Assembly (NCBI GenBank): GCA_944383695.1
Contig: CALWQP010000007.1
Coordinates: 38,391 to 102,390, forward strand
Source: an uncultured Mediterraneibacter sp.
GTDB taxonomy: Bacteria > Bacillota > Clostridia > Lachnospirales > Lachnospiraceae
Direction: 5' to 3'
Length of the DNA stretch: 64,000 nucleotides
The notes beneath the pieces were generated by a model. That model did not search any database, was not told the DNA's origin, and saw nothing but the letters and a program-made list of their open reading frames with translations. Positions 53,618 to 61,011 of this stretch are shown here, piece by piece. The translations under genes were made by a program, and so were the position numbers. How positions within the stretch are numbered: the stretch's first letter is position 1; each line of letters begins with the position of its first letter.

Positions 53618-54760
53618 TCAGAGCAGGGAAAACAGATTTTCCAGCCGGAAATGTTTTTCACTGTCAAGCAGTTGTTCCATACAGACTTTGTTCTTGTCCG
53701 AGTGCTCTACTTCACGTGCGTAGCGGCAGGCAGTGCGGAGGATGGCTTCCTTTGTGATGCGGGGATTACGGAGCCATTCCGCCCGGACAAGCTCCCGTAC
53801 AAGGATCATGCCGGCAAAGGAGAACTTCATTTTCCCATAAGCGTTTCTGTTATAAACTGCGCCGCAGAAGTATGTAAATACAAAATACACAAGGAGCTGT
53901 TCTGTCATATTATCGGTAAACAGTTCAGAAAAAGAACGTTCCGCATCCTCCGTGAGAGCCGGGGCGTTTTTTAATACCATCCGGGCGCTGTCAAGATATG
54001 GCTTCCAGTCATCGCGCAGGACTTCGAGGCGGTCAAATATGGAAAAGAGGGCGTTCTCTGCCCTGAGCCTTCTCTCTGCGCGGCCTTCCTCTTGTTCCAG
54101 TAATGCGAGCCGTGATTCAAACCAGGACCATACGCCGGGAGCAGAATATCTCTCAAACAAGCTGTCCGCGTCAAAGAGCGCATTCCGGTCGATCCGCTGC
54201 TGGAGGTCATGGGCGAGGGCAAGGGAGACTGCTGCACGGAGCCTGATGGAATGGGAACGGCCCTGAAGGATGCGCAGGATAAGTCTGCGGGCGTCTTCCA
54301 GTTTGGTGAAGAGGAAAAAATCAAAATCCTCATATGGTTTATCCTCTTTTTCGTCTTCTGCGTGCAGGAAACGGACCGGCTCTTCACAGTTCAGGATCAG
54401 TTCTGCCGCCATGGGGCAGGAGAGTGAGAGGGATATCTCGCGAAGGCCCTCGAATTCCTCGATATGTTTCGGATAAGTGCGGCACGTCCGGCAGAATGAC
54501 TCCTCGCCTCCTCCTTCCAGATAAAGGTCGCAGAGCTCTTTTTCATTCAGAAAAGCGCACCTCCCATCATACTGGCGGAAACAGCCTGCCTTCCAGTCAA
54601 TCTCATTTCTGAGGCGGCTTCCCAGAGGTCCTTTGACCCTCCTGTATTTTCGCAGAGCCGGAGGATCGATCTGAATCTGCCATCCGGCACAGCAGGTATC
54701 GGGACATTCTCCAGCGATGCATCTGAACCGTTTATAATAATGGGGAACTGTATACTGCAT
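53618..54760 (-). CDS. fliB: Flagellin lysine-N-methylase-like protein (FliB family)
   Basis: FliB-family proteins methylate lysines of flagellin, and the family shows a cysteine-cluster N-terminus like YkgJ. The 380 residues carry CIAGECPDTCCAGWQIQID near residue 13, CAFLNEKELCDLY and CRTCRTYPKHIEEFE, which would ligand an Fe-S or metal centre. No flagellar gene is in the window, so either flagellin lies elsewhere or it acts on another protein. The minus-strand start at 54760 was chosen because AAAGGAG lies about 10 bases upstream; a TTG at 54766 is the alternative. A possible -10 TATAAT lies at 54796-54791 on the minus strand. Confidence 0.85.
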   Translation of the reverse strand: MQYTVPHYYKRFRCIAGECPDTCCAGWQIQIDPPALRKYRRVKGPLGSRLRNEIDWKAGCFRQYDGRCAFLNEKELCDLYLEGGGEESFCRTCRTYPKHIEEFEGLREISLSLSCPMAAELILNCEEPVRFLHAEDEKEDKPYEDFDFFLFTKLEDARRLILRILQGRSHSIRLRAAVSLALAHDLQQRIDRNALFDADSLFERYSAPGVWSWFESRLALLEQEEGRAERRLRAENALFSIFDRLEVLRDDWKPYLDSARMVLKNAPALTEDAERSFSELFTDNMTEQLLVYFVFTYFCGAVYNRNAYGKMKFSFAGMILVRELVRAEWLRNPRITKEAILRTACRYAREVEHSDKNKVCMEQLLDSEKHFRLENLFSLL

Positions 54761-54970
54761 GGTCAAATAACTCCTTTCATACAGAATATTATTATAAACA
54801 GATTGCCGGATAATTTAAAGAGTGTTCAGGAATAATCTGGTTGTATTCCGTTCCGGCAGAGGATATTATTGCTGAAGAAAATGTTTAGAAAGAAAAAAAC
54901 CGAAAGTCTGGAATAAAAGAAGAATTCAGGAAAAGAATAGGATAAAAGAGGAAGGGTGGCGTAATCATTC

Positions 54971-56209
54971 ATGAGACAGAACATATATTCCAAAGACATT
55001 ATCCTTGTGCTGGCTGCCAGCTTTTTCTATATGGCGAGTCCCATGCTCGTGACCCCGCTGATCACCGGGTTTACAGAAAGCATCGGTGCATCTGCCGCAT
55101 TGATGGGCCTGGTGGGAGGGCTGATGAACCTTGTATCCCTGTTCTGCCGTCCGATCGCAGGCAATCTGGCTGACAGGATCAGCAAATATAAACTGTCATT
55201 TACAGGAGCAGTTTTCATGACGGCGGCATGTATCGGCTACATTTTCGCGCCGAATGAAGTGGTTGTCATCATTGCTCGGATCATCAACGGATTCGGATTT
55301 GCCTGCTGCTCGGTATGTATGGCGACATGGATGTCCAATATGCTGCCCAAAGACAAAATCGGCTCAGGGATGGGCGTATACGGTACGATGAACGCCCTTG
55401 CCATGGCTGTTGCGCCGGCGATCGGCGTGAGCGCTTATCAGACATTCGGATACCGGGTGTCCTTTGTCATAGCCCTCGTATTCTCAGCAGCCATCATTGT
55501 TGTCATTCAGTTTACAGGCAATAAGGGAGAGCCGGAGACTGGAGAGGCAGAAGGAAAGGATGCTGCCAGTATCGGGGGGAATTCCCATGCTGATACGGAA
55601 AAAGCCAGTGCCGGTGCAGACTATGCTGTCGGCGGGCAGAGGAGAAGACTGGAGCTGATCGATATCAGGGTAATCCCCATTGCACTGATCATCATGCTCT
55701 TTGCGATTCCATACTGCGCGACCCAGTCATTTCTCGTCACTTATGCGGAAGTCAGAGGACTGCATGTCTCGGTGAGCTTGTTCTTCCCAGCGTATGCAGT
55801 CGTATTGATTGTCCTGCGTTTGTCGCTTCGCAGTCTGTTTGACAAACTGCCCTTTCACATTTTTCTGTTGGCAGGCACGCTGAACGAGCTGCTGGCAATC
55901 CTGTTTCTGACCATAATGAAGAACAATGCTGTCATGCTGCTGGCATCGTGTTTCCTGGCGGGCGGTTATGGAATCATGAGTTCTGTCTGCCAGTCCACGG
56001 CAATCCTGCTGGCAGGGAAGGAAAAGAGAGGGCTTGCGAACAGCACATATTATATTGGGCTTGATCTGGGGATGACGCTGGGACCGATGATCGGCGGGGC
56101 ATTGTATGGCGGGCTGGATATCGGATGGTTCTATCCGGTGCTGATGGTGACGATGCCGCTGGCGGGAGTAGTGTATGTAGTCGCGGGGAGGAGAATGAGG
56201 GGAAAATAA
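54971..56209 (+). CDS. MFS transporter
   Basis: This is a major facilitator superfamily permease in the cytoplasmic membrane. The 412 residues have about 12 hydrophobic helices with the motif A-like loop RPIAGNLADRISKYK after helix 2 and a longer hydrophilic middle loop (about residues 180-220) between the halves. The substrate is unknown; drug and metabolite exporters share this pattern. It is preceded by AGGAAGGGTGG. The 200-base divergent region upstream serves it and the minus-strand fliB. Confidence 0.88.
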   Translation: MRQNIYSKDIILVLAASFFYMASPMLVTPLITGFTESIGASAALMGLVGGLMNLVSLFCRPIAGNLADRISKYKLSFTGAVFMTAACIGYIFAPNEVVVIIARIINGFGFACCSVCMATWMSNMLPKDKIGSGMGVYGTMNALAMAVAPAIGVSAYQTFGYRVSFVIALVFSAAIIVVIQFTGNKGEPETGEAEGKDAASIGGNSHADTEKASAGADYAVGGQRRRLELIDIRVIPIALIIMLFAIPYCATQSFLVTYAEVRGLHVSVSLFFPAYAVVLIVLRLSLRSLFDKLPFHIFLLAGTLNELLAILFLTIMKNNAVMLLASCFLAGGYGIMSSVCQSTAILLAGKEKRGLANSTYYIGLDLGMTLGPMIGGALYGGLDIGWFYPVLMVTMPLAGVVYVVAGRRMRGK

Positions 56210-56332
56210 AGGGGCGGATATACGGATTTTTTTAATATTGCAGTACTATATCTTAGTGTGATATGATTTTGCAAAGAAATTAGGGACTACGCAAAAAATC
56301 TGAGTATTCTCATCATAGGAAAATCAGAACAG

Positions 56333-58058
56333 ATGATAAAGACAAGACAAAACATGAATGAAAACATGAAAAAGCAGACTCTGAAAGCTTACTTTGGGTA
56401 TGATACTTTCCGCCCTGGACAGGAACCGATCATTGAGCATATCCTCTCCGGACAGGATGTGCTTGCCGTGATGCCTACCGGTGCGGGAAAGCCCTGGAAC
56501 TGGCGAAATCAGGACAGTACAAGATTATCTATGTGGCTCCGGAGAGTCTGGAGACGCCGCGGTTTCTTGATTTTGCATGTCATACAGAGCTTTCCATGAT
56601 CACCGTTGACGAGGCACACTGCATCTCTCAGTGGGGGCAGGATTTTGCCCCAGCAATGTGAGGATACTTTCGTTTATACAGCAGCTTCCGGTACGACCGG
56701 TTGTCTCCGCCTTTACGGCAACAGCCACAGAGCAGGTGCGGGAGGATATCCTGTCGTCATTGCAGCTGGAACATCCATATGAGACAGTGGCAAGATTTGA
56801 CCGGGAGAATCTGTACTTTGAAGTGCAGAGGGCAAAGGGTAAGAAAGAGCGGATCCAGTCATATCTGGAGAGTCACAGGGAAGACAGCGGGACCATTTAC
56901 TGTGCCACTCGGAAGGGTGTGGACGAGCTGTATCTTTATCTGGAAAATGCAGGGTTTTCTGTTGGAAGATACCATGCGGGGATGGGTGCGGAGGCGAGAA
57001 GGACCAGCCAGGAAGATTTTATTTATGACCGGGTAAAGGTGATGATCGCCACCAATGCATTTGGAATGGGGATCGACAAATCGAATGTGCGCTATGTCCT
57101 GCATTGCAATATGCCTCAGAGCATGGAAAATTACTATCAGGAGGCAGGAAGGGCAGGACGCGACGGGGAACTGGCGGAGTGCGTTCTCTACTATTCGCCT
57201 CAGGACACTGTGATCAACCGTATGCTGCTGGAGAGCAAAGAGGATTATGGGGAATATACAGCGGAAGAGCTTTGGATGATCCAGTCACAGGACATGGAAC
57301 GCCTGAGGAAGATGGAAACTTACTGTACGACTACAAAATGTCTCAGAGGATACATATTGAACTATTTTGGAGAAAAGGCAGAAGAGACGTGCGGCAGCTG
57401 CTCCAACTGTCTGGAAGAATTTGATGAGCTGGATGCCTCAGAAGCGGCGGCCGATGTGGTCCGCTGTGTCCGGTCCTGCGGACAGCGCTTTGGAATGAAT
57501 GTGATCGCGGGGACTCTACTGGGAGAGAATACAACAAAAATCCGAAATTACCGGATGGACCAGAATCCTGTTTACGGCAGGCAGAGCAAGATGGGCCAGA
57601 CTCTGATCAAGGAAGTGATACGCATCATGCTGGAGCAGGGATATCTCCGGCAGACACAGGATAAGTATTCCCTTCTGAAGCTGACAGAGAAGTCGGAGCA
57701 GCTCCTGGAGCAGGAAGAACGATTCATGATCAGCTATAAAAAAGAAGAGGAAAAGAAAAAAGGATCCGGTAAAAGCGGCGCGGGAAAACGCTCTGCTCAG
57801 ATGGAAGAACTGACAGAGAAGGGAAGAAAACTATTTGAAGAACTGCGACGGCTCCGGATGGAACTGGCAGGAGAGAGGTCTGTACCTCCTTATGTGGTAG
57901 CATCGGATAAGACATTGGGGGATATGTGCATCAAGCTGCCTCTTACTGAAAATGAGATGCTGGATGTAAACGGAATGGGTGCGAAGAAGATGGAGCAGTA
58001 TGGAGGGCAGTTTCTTGAGAAAATCAGGGAAGTCACCGGGGGAGACCGGGAAACATAG
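56333..58058 (+). pseudogene. recQ: RecQ-type DNA helicase, disrupted
   Basis: This is the gene of a RecQ-family 3'-5' DNA helicase broken at two places. It starts correctly (GYDTFRPGQEPIIEHIL, Walker A MPTGAGK), but right after the GK the frame and content jump. The next helicase sequence (ALELAKSGQYKIIYVAPESLE, TVDEAHCISQWGQDF) is in another frame, and the motif Ia region of about 60 codons is missing. A second one-base loss near 56643 shifts the frame again, after which 56631-58058 reads cleanly through SAFTATAT, DKSNVRYVLHCNMPQS, EAGRAGRDGE, a zinc cysteine set, RQC and an HRDC domain. Both lesions together argue for a true pseudogene. Confidence 0.85.
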
Positions 58059-58077
58059 GACCCGGATAAAGGTATCG

Positions 58078-58182
58078 ATGAGAGCAGGGAATCTTTATGA
58101 GGTGTTTCTTTACACGGAGAAAGGACAGAAATACCTAGTGGAATTAATAAAAAGAGAAAAGCCGGGCGGAGGAGAAGGATAA
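58078..58182 (+). CDS. Possible 34-residue small protein
   Basis: A short ORF follows recQ closely: MRAGNLYEVFLYTEKG and QKYLVELIKREKPGG. The alternating hydrophobic/charged pattern looks protein-like, but only a weak AAAGG precedes the ATG, and I know no family for it. It could be noise. Confidence 0.3.
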   Translation: MRAGNLYEVFLYTEKGQKYLVELIKREKPGGGEG

Positions 58183-58223
58183 ATTTTTAAAACGGTCAGA
58201 TCATGACTGTATCCGTATGCTGG

Positions 58224-58276
58224 TTTATTCATATTTTTATCTATATTTTTAATTTATAGATAAAAATATGAATAAA
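58224..58276 (+). repeat. Perfect 22-bp inverted repeat before the SatD gene
   Basis: The arm 58224-58245 is exactly complementary to 58255-58276 around a 9-base loop (58246-58254). It is A/T-rich and ends two bases before the -35 box of the SatD gene. There is no T run on the plus strand after it, so an operator or cruciform site is at least as likely as a terminator for the upstream gene. Confidence 0.85.
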
Positions 58277-58278
58277 TC

Positions 58279-58307
58279 TTGATTATTCGTGTTTTTCTCT
58301 ATATACT
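58279..58307 (+). promoter_or_regulatory. Promoter candidate for the SatD-DUF3307 pair
   Basis: TTGATT (58279-58284) and TATACT (58302-58307) are 17 bases apart, directly downstream of the inverted repeat. The predicted leader is very short, and GGAGGG precedes the ATG at 58329. Confidence 0.6.
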
Positions 58308-58328
58308 GTGGGTATAGGAGGGAGAGAC

Positions 58329-59009
58329 ATGAATCATTCGGATAGTATACATTCTTTTGTTGCTGTCATAGGCGACATAAAAGATTCCAGACATTTGGAA
58401 AATAGAAAAGAAGTCCAGATTCGCCTTCAGGGACTTCTGGACTGCATGAACGAGAAATATAAAGATAATATCGTGTCCAAATTTCTGATCACGTTGGGCG
58501 ATGAATTTCAGGGACTTCTGAGCAGTGGGAAAGATATTCTGGACATGATCAATGAGATCAGGATGGAGATGTACCCTGTCCGGCTCCGGTTCGGTATCGG
58601 ATTTGGTCGGATCACAACGGATATCAGGACGGAAATGGCGCTGGGAGCAGACGGCCCGGGATATTACTGCGCGCGGGAAGCAGTGGAGCTTTTAAAAGAA
58701 CGGGAGAAAAAAAACCGACCGGTCCCATCAGAGCTCCGTGTTAAAATGGATGAGAAAGACATTAGGACGGAGATGATGCTGAACACCATTTTTGAACTGA
58801 TCTATGTGGTGGAGAGCAGTTGGACGGACCGCCAGAGGGAAATCATATGGGATATGCTTCTCCATGGAGACGGACAGCAGAATACAGCTCGCAGGCTGAG
58901 TATCACGCAGTCAACAGTTCAGAAGACACTGGCGGCGGGAAGTTTCTATACCTATGAAAATGCGTTGGAAAATGCGTCAAGAATACTTGGAGATATACGG
59001 GATGATTAA
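58329..59009 (+). CDS. SatD-family protein with cyclase-like palm pattern and HTH
   Basis: This is a 226-residue protein of the SatD family (SatD is known from Streptococcus mutans acid tolerance; its biochemistry is unresolved). Residues about 5-130 show VIGDIKDSR, a long helix, then ITLGDEFQGLL, RFGIGFGRI and GADGPGYYCAREAVE. The two acidic motifs (GDIKDS and GDEFQ) and the GIG and A-R elements resemble class III nucleotidyl cyclases. The C-terminus (ARRLSITQSTVQKTLAAGSF) is a helix-turn-helix. Cyclase activity is my inference only. It overlaps the DUF3307 gene by eight bases. Confidence 0.8.
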   Translation: MNHSDSIHSFVAVIGDIKDSRHLENRKEVQIRLQGLLDCMNEKYKDNIVSKFLITLGDEFQGLLSSGKDILDMINEIRMEMYPVRLRFGIGFGRITTDIRTEMALGADGPGYYCAREAVELLKEREKKNRPVPSELRVKMDEKDIRTEMMLNTIFELIYVVESSWTDRQREIIWDMLLHGDGQQNTARRLSITQSTVQKTLAAGSFYTYENALENASRILGDIRDD

Positions 59010-59766
59010 ATCAGTTTTTACGGTTTTACTGTGTGTGCATCTGCTGGGAGATTTTTATTTTCAGACACAGAAAATGGCGGACAGAAAACAGAGACAGTTC
59101 TTCTGGACTATTTGTCACTGCCTGATTTATGGGGCAGGATCGTGGTTTTTATTTTTCCTTTTCGTGCCTGGGATGAAAATACGATATATCCTTGCATTTG
59201 TTTTAGCTCACGCTGTGACCGATATGGCAAAATATGCTGTATGCCGCCTTTTCAGAGACAGATGCCGGCTTACAGAGAGTCCTCGTGGCAGAAGGAATGT
59301 CTTCATGTTCGATCAGGCGGTTCATCTGATTACACTCCTTGGAATCTCATACTGGATGCGACAGCTAGATATTTCGTCATTATACCGGGATGGACTCGGC
59401 GTCCTCTTTGACTCGTTTGGTATCTCGGAATTGACATTTCTTAAGTGGGCAGCAATACTGCTGCTTGTCCATAAACCAGTCAATATCCTGATCGCAAATA
59501 TTCTTTCCTGGTACAAGCCGTCAGACAAAAAAGATACAGAGGGAACAGACAGGAATGCAGGCAGGATGATTGGCACTCTTGAACGGATCATCATGGTTAC
59601 CTTTATCTCGATCGGACAGTATTCCGCGGTGGGACTTGTACTGACTGCAAAATCTATCGCGCGGTATGACCGGATTTCAAAGGATCAGGTTTTTGCAGAG
59701 TATTATCTGTTGGGAACACTGTTAAGTACAATCTGTGCGGTAATAGCAGCGCTTATATTTCTTTAA
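59002..59766 (+). CDS. DUF3307 membrane protein
   Basis: This is a 254-residue integral membrane protein with about six hydrophobic segments. Conserved polar motifs fall in or next to the membrane: HLLGDFYFQTQ (start), LAHAVTDMAKYA, MFDQAVHLI and RMIGTLERII. These His/Asp pairs recall membrane-bound metal hydrolases such as the YdjM/DUF457 group, but the function is unknown. The ATG at 59002 overlaps the SatD gene by eight bases, with GGAGATAT upstream, so translation is coupled. The pair is a recurring family association as far as I recall. Confidence 0.8.
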   Translation: MIKSVFTVLLCVHLLGDFYFQTQKMADRKQRQFFWTICHCLIYGAGSWFLFFLFVPGMKIRYILAFVLAHAVTDMAKYAVCRLFRDRCRLTESPRGRRNVFMFDQAVHLITLLGISYWMRQLDISSLYRDGLGVLFDSFGISELTFLKWAAILLLVHKPVNILIANILSWYKPSDKKDTEGTDRNAGRMIGTLERIIMVTFISIGQYSAVGLVLTAKSIARYDRISKDQVFAEYYLLGTLLSTICAVIAALIFL

Positions 59767-59856
59767 ATGCACAAAGTGCACAGCGCAGAACAGATGACAT
59801 ATGCACATCTTTGGATTGTATATATGAATATTGAAGCAGATAAGGAGGACGTTCAG

Positions 59857-61011
59857 ATGAAGTTCTTTCATCTTTCAGACCTGCACATCGGACTGAAGCT
59901 CTTTAACCGGGATATTCGGGAAGATCAGGAATATGTTTTACAGCAGATCACAGATATCGCTGTCCGGGAACAGCCGCAGGCAGTGGTCATAGCAGGAGAT
60001 ATCTACGATAAAGCAGTGCCGTCCGCTGAGGCGGTGGAAGTGTTTGACCGCTTTATTGCAGGACTGGTTTCTGCCCTGCCGGACACGGCGGTGATGATGA
60101 TCGCAGGAAATCATGACAGCGGCCCAAGGATTAATTGCTTCCGAAGCGTGCTCTCCCGACAGAATGTGTACATGATCGGTCAGCCGCCGAGAGTGGAAGG
60201 AGAGCAGATCGAGAGAGTGGTCTTGGAGGATGAATTTGGTCCCGTGAACTTTTATCTGCTGCCTTTTGTCAGACCATCCATGGTAAAACAGATCACCGGA
60301 GTAGATGAGAACGGCAATAATCTGTCTTATAACGAGGCTCTGCACCGCCTGATCGGGCGCGGGGAAATCGATCCTTCTCAGAGAAATGTGATCGTCAGCC
60401 ATCAGTTTTATCTCCCCTCCGGGACGGATGCAGAGGACGTGGAGCGGATGGACTCGGAGATACGTACCGTGGGAAATATTGACCAGGTATCCGCGGATAT
60501 TCTGGAGCAGTTTGACTATGCGGCGCTGGGACATATCCATAAGCCTATGAAAGTGGGAAATGAATTCTGCCGTTACTGCGGTACGCCCCTTGCCTGTTCT
60601 ATCAGTGAGGCAGGACAACAGAAGGGTATTATCATGGTGGAGCTGGGGGATAAGGGCGACAGGAAGACCACGGTCCTCCCTCTGGAACCGCTCCGGCAGG
60701 TACGTGTGATCCGTGGTGACCTGGAGGAAGTGCTGAGACAGGGATGCGGGGATTATGTGACCGTGATCCTGACGGACAAGGTAGACCTGGATGTCTTTGA
60801 CATGCAAGATAAGATCCGCAGCGCATTCCCTAACCTTCTTGAGATCCGCCGGGAGACACTGGGCAGGACGGATTATGCGAGAGGACATGCTGCCGGGGAG
60901 GAACTGGATCCCTTTGGATTGTGCTGTGCGTTTTTAAATGAGCCGGATGAGGAGGAAAAAGAGCTTCTCCAGGATGTGATCAATACTGTCCAGGAGGTGA
61001 TGCAGGAATGA
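59857..61011 (+). CDS. sbcD: Exonuclease SbcCD, subunit D (Mre11-like nuclease)
   Basis: SbcD is the Mn-dependent nuclease of the SbcCD complex, which cleaves DNA hairpins and ends. From the ATG at 59857 (after AAGGAGG) it has 384 residues. The phosphodiesterase motifs are SDLHIGLKLFNRD (near residue 7), VVIAGDIYDKA, IAGNHDSGPR and ALGHIHKPMKVG. The in-frame ATG at 59767 adds 30 residues with no ribosome binding site. Length matches the family (about 370-400). The stop overlaps the sbcC start (ATGA), the usual pair. Confidence 0.95.
   Translation: MKFFHLSDLHIGLKLFNRDIREDQEYVLQQITDIAVREQPQAVVIAGDIYDKAVPSAEAVEVFDRFIAGLVSALPDTAVMMIAGNHDSGPRINCFRSVLSRQNVYMIGQPPRVEGEQIERVVLEDEFGPVNFYLLPFVRPSMVKQITGVDENGNNLSYNEALHRLIGRGEIDPSQRNVIVSHQFYLPSGTDAEDVERMDSEIRTVGNIDQVSADILEQFDYAALGHIHKPMKVGNEFCRYCGTPLACSISEAGQQKGIIMVELGDKGDRKTTVLPLEPLRQVRVIRGDLEEVLRQGCGDYVTVILTDKVDLDVFDMQDKIRSAFPNLLEIRRETLGRTDYARGHAAGEELDPFGLCCAFLNEPDEEEKELLQDVINTVQEVMQE

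Noticed and set aside
59938..60888. 316-codon open frame on the minus strand over sbcD
   Set aside because: It is a shadow of sbcD, with no recognisable protein features.
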